Below, in pieces: positions 25,737 to 34,710 of a DNA stretch of 64,000 nt (its first letter is position 1; every line of letters starts with the position of its first letter). Position numbers and translations under genes: made by a program. The notes beneath the pieces were generated by a model. It was given only the letters and a program-made list of their open reading frames with translations, had not been told where the DNA came from and searched no databases. This DNA comes from JAFDWI01 sp964449375 (lineage in GTDB: Bacteria > Actinomycetota > Acidimicrobiia > Acidimicrobiales > Iamiaceae): assembly GCA_964449375.1 (NCBI GenBank), contig CAYVAS010000006.1, positions 8,041 through 72,040 on the forward strand, given 5' to 3'.

Positions 25737-26618
25737 TCACTGGTACGCGGCGGCGGTGCGGTCGACCGCGGCGCCGTAGGAGCCGCCGAACAGACAGGCG
25801 TGGACCAGCAACGGGGCGAGCTGGTGCAGCCCGACCCGTGCGTCCCGGTCCGGCGCCGGGGCGACGACCTCGTCGTAGGCGGCAAAGGTGGCTTCGGGGA
25901 ACCCGCCGAACAGGTGCATCATCGCCAGGTCCGATTCGGGGTGGCCGCCGTGGGCCGCCGGGTCGATCAACCAGGCCTGCCCGTCGGCCCCCCACACCAC
26001 GTTTCCGCCCCACAGGTCCCCGTGCAGCCGGGCGGGGGCGACCCGGGGTCCGGCGAGGTCCTCGGCGGGATCGACCAGTCGTTCGGCGATGTGGGCCAGG
26101 CGGTCACGGGTGCCCGCGGGCAGGGCGCCGCGGCGGTCGGCTTCGGCGGTCAGGGGTTCGAGCCGTGACTTCACGAAGAACGTGCGCCATGAATCGGTGA
26201 CCGTGTCGGTCACGCCGAGGCGTCCCAGAAACCCGGCGGTGCCCCCACCGGGAGGTACCGACCCGAACCCCTCCGCGCCGGCCGCGTGCAGCCGGGCCAG
26301 GCCTGCGCCGAGTGCCTCGGCCGCGGTCCGGGTCACCGGACCCGATTCGATGTAGGCCAGCACCAGGATCGACTCGTCCACCCCGAGAACCTCGGGAACG
26401 GCGACCACCCCGGGGGCACGCAGCCATTCCAGTGCCGCAGCCTCGTCGGAGAAGAAGTCCGCCGGTGCATCGGCCTTGGTCTTGGCGAACACGGTGCCCC
26501 GGTCGGTGGTGACCCGCCACGCCTCGCCGATGGACCCGCCCGCCAGGGGGAGGACCTGCCCACAAGTCGTCCCGAGCAGTGCCTCGACCCGTGCGGCGAC
26601 GGCGGCCGCGGAGCTCAC
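25737..26618 (-). CDS. Fructosamine-3-kinase-family protein
   Basis: 293 residues with the aminoglycoside-phosphotransferase-like kinase fold. Visible: the glycine loop LPLAGGSIGEAWRV, the ATP Lys in GTVFAKTKADAPADFF, the catalytic loop RLHGDLWGGNVVW, and the metal Asp in WLIDPAAHGGHPESDLAMM. The family phosphorylates ketoamines on glycated proteins or small molecules, making them unstable so the amine is released. Its start overlaps the stop of the low-molecular-weight phosphatase gene by 4 nt (ATGA), a pairing seen widely in bacteria and consistent with phosphate removal in the same deglycation process. Confidence 0.92.
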   Translation of the reverse strand: MSSAAAVAARVEALLGTTCGQVLPLAGGSIGEAWRVTTDRGTVFAKTKADAPADFFSDEAAALEWLRAPGVVAVPEVLGVDESILVLAYIESGPVTRTAAEALGAGLARLHAAGAEGFGSVPPGGGTAGFLGRLGVTDTVTDSWRTFFVKSRLEPLTAEADRRGALPAGTRDRLAHIAERLVDPAEDLAGPRVAPARLHGDLWGGNVVWGADGQAWLIDPAAHGGHPESDLAMMHLFGGFPEATFAAYDEVVAPAPDRDARVGLHQLAPLLVHACLFGGSYGAAVDRTAAAYQ

Positions 26619-27127
26619 GACTCCTGAGCGGCGCGGACCTGGGCGACGAACCCGTCGGCGGCACGTTCGATCATGCCGAGCACCTGCTCGAACCCGTCGC
26701 CGTCGCCGTAGTAGGGGTCCGGGATCGTCGCGTCGGCGTCAGCGGTGGGGTCGAAGGAGCGGATCATCGCGATCTTGGCGACCTCGTCGGGGGTGCGGGC
26801 AAGGTCGGTGACGTCGGTGTGGTTGGAGTCGTCCGCGACCAGGATCAGGTCGTGGTCGGCCAGATCGTGGGCGCCGAGTTGCCGGGCGGTGTGGGTCGTG
26901 TCGTAGCCGTGACGCTCCAGGGTCGCCGCGGCGCGGGCGTCGGCGGGGCCGCCCACGTGCCAACCGGCGGTGCCGGCCGAGTCGACCTCGACCACGTCGG
27001 AGAGTCCGGCGTCGGCGATCCGGGAGCGGAACACCGCGGCCGCCATGGGCGAGCGGCAGATGTTGCCCAGGCACACCACGACGACGCGCAGGGGCCGGTC
27101 CGGGGGAAGCGTGAGGCGACGGTCCAT
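26615..27127 (-). CDS. Low-molecular-weight protein tyrosine phosphatase family
   Basis: 170 residues. The P-loop is CLGNICRS with nucleophile Cys19 and Arg25, and the general-acid loop is IPDPYYGDGDGFEQVL near the C-terminus. TAGGGT lies 7 nt before the ATG (27135-27140), with no ribosome-binding site, so it is likely leaderless. It is the first gene of a two-gene unit with the fructosamine-kinase-like gene. Because of that partner the natural substrate may be a phosphorylated sugar-amine rather than a phosphotyrosine protein; this is inference. Confidence 0.92.
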   Translation of the reverse strand: MDRRLTLPPDRPLRVVVVCLGNICRSPMAAAVFRSRIADAGLSDVVEVDSAGTAGWHVGGPADARAAATLERHGYDTTHTARQLGAHDLADHDLILVADDSNHTDVTDLARTPDEVAKIAMIRSFDPTADADATIPDPYYGDGDGFEQVLGMIERAADGFVAQVRAAQES

Positions 27128-27134
27128 CGGAGCG

Positions 27135-27140
27135 ACCCTA
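27135..27140 (-). promoter_or_regulatory. -10 hexamer TAGGGT, leaderless-type promoter
   Basis: Minus-strand TAGGGT ends 7 nt before the phosphatase ATG at 27127. Confidence 0.5.
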
Positions 27141-27316
27141 TCCCGGCGCTCGGACGCCGCTGCCCGCCCCTCGACCGGTGTCGACGAAGCGCTGCCCCCT
27201 GGTCCGTGCTGCCGTGCTCGCCGCCACCCCTGGCCGTGAAGGCCACCGCGGCCGGTCGGCCTGGCGTGGCGATTTCGCCGAGCACACCGGCGTCGAGAGG
27301 TGTAGGTTCGCCCGCG

Positions 27317-28174
27317 ATGGCGAACGAGCTCCAGGTGGCGCTCTGGGACGACCAGGTCGGCGACGCCTGGGTGGCCAACGCCTCGATGTACGACGCGATG
27401 CTCGAGCCGCTGGGTGCCGCGGCGATGGAGCGGCTGGTGCTGTCCCCCGGTGACCGGGTGCTCGACATCGGCTGTGGCACCGGCGCCACCACCGTGGAAC
27501 TCGCCCGCCGGGTGGCCGAGTCCGACGGGTCGGGCCTGGTGCTCGGGGTGGATCTGTCGCGCCGCATGCTGGACGCCGCCCGGCAGCGGGCCCGCTGGGC
27601 CAAGGTCGGCGACGTGGACTTCGTGGCCGCCGACGTGCAGACCGCGGACCTGGGCCGGCACCGGTTCGACGCGGCCTACTCGCGGATGGGGGTGATGTTC
27701 TTCGACGATCCGGTCGCGGCGTTCTCCAACGTGGCCGGCGCTCTGGTCGCCGGCGGACAGCTCGCCTTCTGTTGTTTCCAGCGGCCCGAAGACAACCCGG
27801 TCGTGATCCTACCGGTGCTCGCCACCGCCGGGATCCTGGGGTTGGACCCGCCCGATCCTGACGGGCCCGGACCCTTTTCGCTGGCCGACGCCAGGCGCAC
27901 CACCGAGCTGCTCGGCCGCGCCGGGTTCGTCGACGTCGTGGTCGAGGCCGGCCCGGACCGCGTCGAGTTCGGTCCCGTGGAGGACCTCGAAGCCGTCGCC
28001 GAGCGGATGCTGGAACAAAACCCGGTGACCAACCCGCGTCTGAGCACCGCGGACGACGCGACCCGCGCCGCCGCGCTTGCCGCGATGACCGGCGCGCTCG
28101 CCGCCTACCGGCACGACGCCGACCTGTCGATCGCCGCGGCTACCTGGATCGTCACGGCCCGGACCCCGGACTGA
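27317..28174 (+). CDS. Class I SAM-dependent methyltransferase
   Basis: 285 residues. SAM-binding motif I is RVLDIGCGTGATTVELARRV, followed by the acidic strand end LVLGVDLSRRMLDAAR, motif II DFVAADVQTADLG, and the post-motif SRMGVMFFDDP. It belongs to the broad UbiE/arsenite-type small-molecule group; the substrate is unknown. TAGGTT ends 8 nt before the ATG, suggesting a leaderless message. It is convergent with the Kelch lipoprotein gene, 70 nt away. Confidence 0.88.
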   Translation: MANELQVALWDDQVGDAWVANASMYDAMLEPLGAAAMERLVLSPGDRVLDIGCGTGATTVELARRVAESDGSGLVLGVDLSRRMLDAARQRARWAKVGDVDFVAADVQTADLGRHRFDAAYSRMGVMFFDDPVAAFSNVAGALVAGGQLAFCCFQRPEDNPVVILPVLATAGILGLDPPDPDGPGPFSLADARRTTELLGRAGFVDVVVEAGPDRVEFGPVEDLEAVAERMLEQNPVTNPRLSTADDATRAAALAAMTGALAAYRHDADLSIAAATWIVTARTPD

Positions 28175-28244
28175 CCGGACTGACGGATCGGCCAGCGACC
28201 GAGCCGCCCGCTCCAGATCGCGTCGAGACCGGCGACCGCGCCGG

Positions 28245-31200
28245 TCAGGGGGTCCTGATCCAGGTGTCGTCGTGCGCGCTGAAGTCGGTCATGTCGACCC
28301 CACCGAAGAACACGACACTGCCGTCGGGCCGCGCCACCGCGGACGCTCCCGCCCGCGCCGGAGGCGCCGAAGCGGGCCCGACCTGGACCCAGGTGACGCC
28401 GTCGTAGATCCACTGATCGTCGAAGGAGACCGTGAAGCCGTCGTCGGTACCTCCCAGGAGCAACTGCGTGCCGTCGGCCAGGGTCACCATCGACGCGAGG
28501 ACCCGTGCCGGCGGCGAGGCCGCCGGGGTCTGCGCGTGCCAGGAGGTGCCGTCCCAGACCCAGGTGTCCTCCAGCAGGATGTCGTTGGTCTGGTCGAAGC
28601 CGCCGAAGAGCACCGCACTGGCGCCCGGTCCGCGGGTCATCGTCGCGCCCAGCCGACCCGGAGGTGAATCGGTCGGTTCCTGTTTCTGCCAGGTGGTTCC
28701 GGTCCACACCCAGGTGTCGTCGTACACGGTTGCGCTGTCCAGCTTGGACCCGCCGAAGAGCACCGCCGTCCCGTCGGGCATGGCCACCAGCGAGGCGAAG
28801 GTGCGCCGCGAAGGCGCCGCGGTCGGGGACTGTTCCTGCCAGTCGGTGCCGTCCCAGACCCAGGTGTCGTCCAGCAGCCCGGTGTCCTGCGAGTAGCCCC
28901 CGTAGAGCAACACCCTGCCGTCGGCGAGGGTCACCATCGACGCCCCGGCACGCGCCGCGGGTGGCGTGGCCGGGTGCAGCCGGGACCATCGGGTCCCGTC
29001 GAAGATCCAGGTGTCGTCGAACACGGTGTCGTAGCTGGGGTTGATCGAGCCCCCGAAGAGCAGCACGTCGCCGTTGGGCAACGCCGCCATCGAGGCGCCG
29101 ACCCGGGCTGGGGGCGGGATGAGCTGGTGAACGTCGGTCCAGTCGGATCCGTCGTAGATCCAGGTGTGGTTGGGTACCTCGTCGGCGGTCTCGTCGTCGG
29201 CGGCGGTGAAGTCCGAGCCGCCGAACAGCAGCACCTCACCGGTCGACAGCGACGTCGCCGCAGCGGCATAGCGCGCCACTGGCACCGTGGCCGGCGCCGC
29301 CGTGGTCCAGCTGCCTTCCTCGAAGATCCAGGTGTCGTCGAGGAACGTCGGAATCCCCGCATCGAAGCGGAGTCCCCCGTGCAGCACCACCCGCCCATCG
29401 CCGAGCGTGGCCATCGCGGCCCCGGCGCGGGCCGACGGCGTCGCGCCGCCGGTGACCGCAGCCCAGTCGGACCCGTCGAAGACCCAGGTGTCGCCCTGCG
29501 CCGCCGTCCCGCCCGCGGCGCCGCCCATGAGGACCGCCCCGCCGTCGGGCAGCGCGGCCAGCGGTGCCCCGTAGCGAGCCGGCGGCGACCCGGCCGTGAC
29601 GATCTGCTGCCAGGTCGACCCGTCGAAGATCCAGGTGTCGGCCAGCGGGTCGGGGTCGACGCTGGTCGGTCCGCCCGCGCCGCCGAAGAGCAGCACGTCC
29701 CCATTGGACAGCGTGGTCATCGACGCGAATGCCCGGGCCGTCGGGCCGCCGGCGAGGTCGAGGTGGGTCCAGTCGGTGCCGTCGAAGATCCAGGTGGCGC
29801 CGGAGGGAGCATCGACGGTGTTCGGGGCGCCTCCGAAGAGCACCACGTCGCCGTTGGGAAGGCCCGCCATCGCCGCGCCCATCAGAGGCCCCGGGGTGTT
29901 CGCCGGATGCACCTCGGTCCAGGTGTCGTCCTGCCAGATCCAGGTGTCGCCCACCGACTCGGTGGCGCTCTCGATCGCGCCGCCGTACAACACCGCCCGG
30001 CCGTCCGGCAGTGGCGCGAGCGCGGCCATGGCCCGTGGGCTGGGGGCGTCGTAGTCCGGCGGGAGCATCTGGTGCCACTCGGATTCGCCTGCTGGGATGA
30101 CCGGCTGGGAGGCCGCCGAGGCGGGTCCGTCGCCCTGGGCGTTGGTGGCGGTCACGGTGAAGGTGTAGGAGGTGCCGTTGGTCAGGCCGGTCACCGTGCA
30201 GGTGGTGGCGCCGGTGGTGCCGCAGGTCGCCTCGCCCGGAGAGGCGCTGACCTCATAGGCGGCGACGGGCGCGCCACCGTCGGACGCCGGCGGGTCCCAG
30301 TGCACCGTGGCCTGGCCGTCGGCGGCGACCGCGGTCACTCCACCGGGCGCGGTCGGCGGGTACAGATGCGTGCCCAGCACCAGGGTTCCCAGCGTGACCT
30401 CGGTGCCGCCGGGTACCGTGATGGGCGCGGCGTCGGTGAGCGCTCCGGTGGGCGAGCCGTACACCACGGCCGAGGCGCCACCGGACTGGATGACCACGAC
30501 CGCGAACGTGCCGGCGTTCAGCCCACCGATCCGGAACGTTCCGTCCGGCCCGGTCGTCCCGGTGGCGGCCACCCGGTCGGCATCGAGGTCGATCAGGCCC
30601 ACGAAAGCTCCGGCAACCGGTGCGGTGCCGTCGGTGACCGAGCCGCTGATCGACGCTTCGTCGGCCAGCGTGGTGTCGACGTCGTCCAGCGCGTCGCCGT
30701 CGGCGGCGATGGCGTGGACCGGCGCGTCGGCCGGGTTGGTGGCGCCCCCGGCGTAGCGGGTGGTCGAGCCTGCGCTCGAGAACTCGACCCGGTAGTCGCC
30801 GACGGGCACCATGTCGAGGGTGTAGGTGCCGTCTGCGCTGGTGGTGGCGGAGGCGACCACGACGTCGCCGGCCAGGTTGCGGGCGTCGACCCGGACGTCG
30901 GCGAGCGGGTCGGTGCCGTCCGTGACCGTTCCCGAGATCGATCCCTTGGCGGCGTCGAGGGTGGTGTCGATCACCGTGGTGGTGCCGTCGGCGACGGAGA
31001 TGTCGGTGGCGCCGGCCCATCCGGTGGCGCCCTGCCACCAGGTCGATTCGGAGAACAGGAGCCGGTAGGTCCCGTCGGGCAAGTCCCCGGGAAGGAACGC
31101 GTAGTCGCCCTGGCGGTCGGTCGTGGTGGTGGCGACCACGGTCTCGGTGGACGTCGTGTAGGCGCGCACCTCGATACCGGCGATGCGACCGGCTTCGGTG

Positions 31201-31364
31201 TCGGTGAGCCGGCCCTGGAGCACCGCGCCCGCCGGGTGGCACGCGGTCAGCAGCGACGCGCCGATGATCAGGGTGCCGAGCAACAACGCCGCCCGGGACC
31301 GCACCGGACGCGATCGTCGCGGGGTCGTTGCGCTCTCAGGTGCCCGTCCCGTCCCTGCGCTCAT
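28245..31364 (-). CDS. Lipoprotein with CarboxypepD-reg-like domains, FN3 and twelve Kelch-like repeats
   Basis: 1039 residues. The signal peptide ends in a lipobox (SLLTAC, Cys42). Then come three carboxypeptidase-regulatory-like beta domains (about 47-135, 141-235, 236-332; each with ISGTVTDG or DGTYTLD-type strands), one fibronectin type III domain (about 337-425), and from about 429 twelve repeats of about 50 residues. Each repeat has the pattern ARxxASM, LPDGxVLLFGG and DDTWIxDGTxW, typical of Kelch/galactose-oxidase blades; the last is cut short. It should be a surface-exposed beta-propeller protein, perhaps glycan-binding. GGGGAG precedes the ATG. No enzymatic residues can be assigned. 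Confidence 0.85.
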   Translation of the reverse strand: MSAGTGRAPESATTPRRSRPVRSRAALLLGTLIIGASLLTACHPAGAVLQGRLTDTEAGRIAGIEVRAYTTSTETVVATTTTDRQGDYAFLPGDLPDGTYRLLFSESTWWQGATGWAGATDISVADGTTTVIDTTLDAAKGSISGTVTDGTDPLADVRVDARNLAGDVVVASATTSADGTYTLDMVPVGDYRVEFSSAGSTTRYAGGATNPADAPVHAIAADGDALDDVDTTLADEASISGSVTDGTAPVAGAFVGLIDLDADRVAATGTTGPDGTFRIGGLNAGTFAVVVIQSGGASAVVYGSPTGALTDAAPITVPGGTEVTLGTLVLGTHLYPPTAPGGVTAVAADGQATVHWDPPASDGGAPVAAYEVSASPGEATCGTTGATTCTVTGLTNGTSYTFTVTATNAQGDGPASAASQPVIPAGESEWHQMLPPDYDAPSPRAMAALAPLPDGRAVLYGGAIESATESVGDTWIWQDDTWTEVHPANTPGPLMGAAMAGLPNGDVVLFGGAPNTVDAPSGATWIFDGTDWTHLDLAGGPTARAFASMTTLSNGDVLLFGGAGGPTSVDPDPLADTWIFDGSTWQQIVTAGSPPARYGAPLAALPDGGAVLMGGAAGGTAAQGDTWVFDGSDWAAVTGGATPSARAGAAMATLGDGRVVLHGGLRFDAGIPTFLDDTWIFEEGSWTTAAPATVPVARYAAAATSLSTGEVLLFGGSDFTAADDETADEVPNHTWIYDGSDWTDVHQLIPPPARVGASMAALPNGDVLLFGGSINPSYDTVFDDTWIFDGTRWSRLHPATPPAARAGASMVTLADGRVLLYGGYSQDTGLLDDTWVWDGTDWQEQSPTAAPSRRTFASLVAMPDGTAVLFGGSKLDSATVYDDTWVWTGTTWQKQEPTDSPPGRLGATMTRGPGASAVLFGGFDQTNDILLEDTWVWDGTSWHAQTPAASPPARVLASMVTLADGTQLLLGGTDDGFTVSFDDQWIYDGVTWVQVGPASAPPARAGASAVARPDGSVVFFGGVDMTDFSAHDDTWIRTP

Positions 31365-31435
31365 GGTGCTCCCCTGTGTCGTCTCACACGTCCGGCCCGC
31401 GCGCTTCGACTGCCTCGCCCCGGCGTGGAAGCAAC

Positions 31436-32506
31436 CTAGCTGGTGGCCAGAAGGCCCGCGGCGCGACCGATCGGCAGGTCCAGGTCGGTGAGCACCCCCG
31501 GAGGCGCGGCGACCACGTGCGGCACGGCGTTGAGCACCTGCATGGCGGTGGCCAGGCATCCGGCGTGATTGTGGTCGCCCTGGTCCGAGGACAGCTCGAG
31601 TTCGACCTGCACCGTGGGCTCGCCCGTCACGACCACCCGGTAGCCGGACCCCTGGGGCCACTCGGGTGCGTCCTGGGGTCGCAGACGGGTGACGTGTTCG
31701 ACGACGATCCGGGGACGCCCGGCGACATGGCCGCGGATCTCGAAGTGCATGCCAGAGATGCCGCCCCGGGGGATGGTGCCCGCGGCGATCGGAAAGTCCT
31801 CGTCGGCTCGGATGACCTCGTGCCATTCGGTGATCTCGTCGAGTTCCACCTCCAGAGCGCGGGCCACCAGAGCGACCACCGGACCCCAGGCCAGCGCGGT
31901 CGAGCCGGGTGCCAGCAGCAGCGAATCGGCTTCGTCGGCCTTTCCGAAACCCATGATCTCGAACATGGTGAAGGGGTTGTCCCAGGTGGCGTAGTCGACG
32001 ATCTCCATCATCCGGACCTCGTCGACCCGCTTGCACAGGCCCAGGGCGCCCACGGCGAGTCCGACGTTGCCGAACCCCGGGTCGATGCCCGAGGTGTAGA
32101 TCGAGGTGCCGCCCTCGGTGCAGGCCGCGGTGAGTCGCTCGTGGATGCCCGGTCCGGCGGCTCGGGGGTCCAGGAGCGGCACGAACGAGGTGTTGACCAC
32201 GTTCTTGCCCGCTTCGAGCATGCGGCACAGGTCGTCGATCACCTCACCGGGGCGCACATCGGAGTTCGCCATGTAACTGATGCAGTCGGCGTCGACGTCG
32301 TAGAGCAGCGCGTCCACGTCGTCGGTGGCGGTGACGCCCACCGGCGCGATGCCACCGATCTCCCCGGCGTCGCGGCCCACCTTTTCCGGCGAGTGCACCC
32401 ACAGCCCGGCCAGCTCGAGGGCGGGATGGGCCACGATGGCGGGCACGGCGTGGATGCCCACGGTGCCCGTGGCCCACTGGATCACCCGGATCGGTGTCTG
32501 TGTCAT
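31436..32506 (-). CDS. DapB-like NAD(P)-dependent dehydrogenase, actinobacterial amine-dehydrogenase-like group
   Basis: 356 residues. The N-terminus is a Rossmann domain (IRVIQWATGTVGIHAV), with the DapB-like block GKNVVNTSFVPLLDP and substrate-side IYTSGIDPGFGNVGLAV. Related actinobacterial proteins are annotated as dihydrodipicolinate-reductase-like or 2,4-diaminopentanoate-dehydrogenase-like, and their real substrate is unclear. The C-terminal half (HNHAGCLATAMQVLNAVPHV) closes the fold as in this group. It lies 71 nt upstream of the Kelch lipoprotein gene on the same strand, but no link is evident. Confidence 0.8.
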   Translation of the reverse strand: MTQTPIRVIQWATGTVGIHAVPAIVAHPALELAGLWVHSPEKVGRDAGEIGGIAPVGVTATDDVDALLYDVDADCISYMANSDVRPGEVIDDLCRMLEAGKNVVNTSFVPLLDPRAAGPGIHERLTAACTEGGTSIYTSGIDPGFGNVGLAVGALGLCKRVDEVRMMEIVDYATWDNPFTMFEIMGFGKADEADSLLLAPGSTALAWGPVVALVARALEVELDEITEWHEVIRADEDFPIAAGTIPRGGISGMHFEIRGHVAGRPRIVVEHVTRLRPQDAPEWPQGSGYRVVVTGEPTVQVELELSSDQGDHNHAGCLATAMQVLNAVPHVVAAPPGVLTDLDLPIGRAAGLLATS

Positions 32507-32644
32507 GGGACAGTGGCTAGCACCTCGGCGCGCACCCTGCCCGCGGTCCGTCCGCGACGGCTTGCCCCGTGCGCGCACCCGGGCGCGACGGCCGGGTAGT
32601 TTTGCGCCACGGTCGGTGCGATGCCGAGACCCCCGAGGTGACCG

Positions 32645-33577
32645 ATGGCCGGAGGCCTGGTAGGACTGCTCGACGATGTGGCGGCGATCGCCAAGACCGC
32701 GGCGGCCTCGGTCGACGACATCGGGCTGGCGGCGGGACGTGCCGGCACCAAGGCGGCCGGGGTGATCGTGGACGACACCGCGGTGACCCCGACCTACGTG
32801 CAGGGCCTGAGCCCGGCCCGTGAGCTGCCCATCATCCGCAAGATCGCCACCGGTTCGCTGCGCAACAAGCTGCTGTTCATCCTGCCGGCAGCGCTGCTGT
32901 TGAGTTCGGTGGCGCCCACGGTGGTCGAGGTGATCCTGATCGCGGGCGGGTCGTTCCTGGCCTACGAGGGTGCCCACAAGATCCTGCATCGCACTTCGGG
33001 TGACGACCCGGTCGAACCCGAGTTGCTCCGAGGTCCCGAGGCCGAGGCCAAGGTGGTGACCGGCGCGGTGCGCACCGACCTGATCCTGTCGGCCGAGGTG
33101 ATGGTCATCGCGCTCAAGGAGGTCCTGCACGAACCGGTGGTCACCCGCGGCGCGGTGCTGCTGGTCGTGGCCATCGGGATCACCGCGCTCGTCTACGGGG
33201 CGGTGGCGGTCATCGTGAAGCTCGACGATCTGGGGCTGAAGCTGTACCAGCGTTCTTCGGGCACCGCCCGGGGGATCGGCCGGGCTCTGGTGGTCGGCTC
33301 ACCCCGATTGTTGGGGGCACTGACCGTGATCGGCACCGCCGCGATGCTCTGGGTGGGTGGCCACATCATGTTGGCCAGTGCCGCCGAGCTGGGTTGGCAC
33401 GCCCCCTACGACCTCGTGCACGACCTGGAGTCTGCGATCGGCTGGTCGGGCGCGGTGGGCGCCGTCGCGCGCTGGGTGGTCGACACCGTGGCCTCGGCCC
33501 TGGTGGGCCTGGGCGTGGGACTGGCGATCAACGGGGTGCTGCGGGTGCTGCCCTTCAGGACCGCTGCAGCGCACTGA
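32645..33577 (+). CDS. DUF808 (YedI-like) membrane protein
   Basis: 310 residues. It has the DUF808 start MAGGLVGLLDDVAAIAKTAA and the conserved ATGSLRNKLLFILPAALLLS and FLAYEGAHKILH, and about five to seven membrane helices. Function unknown; it is widespread in bacteria as an inner-membrane protein. A GAGGTGACC ribosome-binding site precedes the ATG, and a TAGTTT hexamer at 32597-32602 could be a -10 with a short leader. Its 3' end overlaps the convergent LLM gene by 23 nt. Confidence 0.88.
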   Translation: MAGGLVGLLDDVAAIAKTAAASVDDIGLAAGRAGTKAAGVIVDDTAVTPTYVQGLSPARELPIIRKIATGSLRNKLLFILPAALLLSSVAPTVVEVILIAGGSFLAYEGAHKILHRTSGDDPVEPELLRGPEAEAKVVTGAVRTDLILSAEVMVIALKEVLHEPVVTRGAVLLVVAIGITALVYGAVAVIVKLDDLGLKLYQRSSGTARGIGRALVVGSPRLLGALTVIGTAAMLWVGGHIMLASAAELGWHAPYDLVHDLESAIGWSGAVGAVARWVVDTVASALVGLGVGLAINGVLRVLPFRTAAAH

Positions 33578-34661
33578 CCCGCCGGCCGTCCACTGCGTCG
33601 CCGGCGGCATCGTCGTCTGCTCCTGACTGGGCCAGCAGCTCGCGCACGCGGGGGATGACCGTGGTGCCGTAGCGTTCGATGCTGGCCATCAGCAGTTCGT
33701 GGGGCATCGGCCCCGAGCTGATCTTCAGATCGAAACGCCCCAACCCGAGCGTATCGACGGTCGCCGCGATCTTGGTGGCCACGGTCTCGGGCGAACCCAC
33801 GAACAGCGCACCGTGGGGGCCGGCTTCGCGTTCGAAGGCCTCGCGGCGCAGCGGGGGCCAGCCTCGCTCGCCGCCGATGCGGTCGTGCATCGTCTTGTAG
33901 TGGGGCCACAACTCGTCGCGGGCGGATTCGTCGGTGTCGCCGACGTGGCCCGGCGAGTGCGCTCCCACGGGCAGGGTGGGCTGGTCGAATTCGGCCAGGG
34001 CGCGGTGGTACAGGTCGACCAGGGGGGCGAACCGTCGAGGGTCGCCGCCGATGATCGCCAACATGAGGCCCAGCCCGTGACGTGCGGTGCGCACCACCGA
34101 CTCGGGGCTGCCTCCCACCCCGACCCAGGTCCTGATCGTGCCCGATTCGGGGCGCGGGTACACCAGCTGGTTCGTCAGCGGGGGGCGGAACGTGCCCGTC
34201 CAGGAGACCGGACCGTCGTCGAGCAACGCGACGAACAGGTCGAGCTTCTCTTCGAAGAGCACTTCGTAGTCGCGCAGGTCGTAGCCGAACAGGGGGAACG
34301 ATTCGGTGAACGATCCGCGACCCAGGATCACCTCGGCGCGTCCGTTGGACAGGGCGTCCAGGGTCGAGAATCGCTCATAGACCCGGATCGGGTCGTCGGA
34401 GCTGAGCACGGTGACCGCGGTGCCCAGTTGGATCCGTTCGGTGCGCGCGCCGATCGCGGCGAGCACGATCTCGGGCGCGGAAATCGCGAAGTCGTCGCGG
34501 TGGTGTTCGCCCAGGCCGATGAAGTCGACGCCGACCCGGTCGGCCAGGACGCCTTCTTCCACGATGTTGCGGATCACCTGCGCGGCGGGCAGCAGTTCGC
34601 CGTCGGGTCCGAAGGTCACGTCACCGAAGGTGTCGATTCCGAGTTCGATCGGGGTGGGCAT
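33555..34661 (-). CDS. LLM-class flavin-dependent oxidoreductase (luciferase-like)
   Basis: 368 residues. It has the TIM-barrel luciferase-like pattern: GVDFIGLGEHHRDDFAISAP, IQLGTAVTVLSSDDPIRVYE, LDALSNGRAEVILGRGSFTE and TWVGVGGSPESVVRTARHG, then VGSPETVATKI. Such enzymes use FMNH2 or F420; the HHRDDFA stretch is typical of the bacterial-luciferase-like group that runs with reduced flavin. The substrate is unknown. AAGGAG lies 5 nt before the ATG at 34661, which favours that start over the GTG 6 nt upstream. Confidence 0.88.
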   Translation of the reverse strand: MPTPIELGIDTFGDVTFGPDGELLPAAQVIRNIVEEGVLADRVGVDFIGLGEHHRDDFAISAPEIVLAAIGARTERIQLGTAVTVLSSDDPIRVYERFSTLDALSNGRAEVILGRGSFTESFPLFGYDLRDYEVLFEEKLDLFVALLDDGPVSWTGTFRPPLTNQLVYPRPESGTIRTWVGVGGSPESVVRTARHGLGLMLAIIGGDPRRFAPLVDLYHRALAEFDQPTLPVGAHSPGHVGDTDESARDELWPHYKTMHDRIGGERGWPPLRREAFEREAGPHGALFVGSPETVATKIAATVDTLGLGRFDLKISSGPMPHELLMASIERYGTTVIPRVRELLAQSGADDDAAGDAVDGRRVSALQRS

Positions 34662-34710
34662 GGGCACTCCTTGGTCGGGCGGTCGGATGCCGCCGGCGTT
34701 CCTTGATGTG

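Noticed and set aside
28960..31440. 821-codon plus-strand frame opposite the Kelch gene
   Set aside because: It mirrors the repetitive Kelch DNA, giving an apparent repeat protein in antisense; it lacks a start context and has unnatural composition.
28245..32228. Kelch lipoprotein gene extended upstream to 32228 (1327 codons)
   Set aside because: The extra 288 codons are the antisense of the DapB-like gene and Arg/Pro-rich; the ATG at 31364 has a ribosome-binding site and a lipoprotein signal peptide directly after it.
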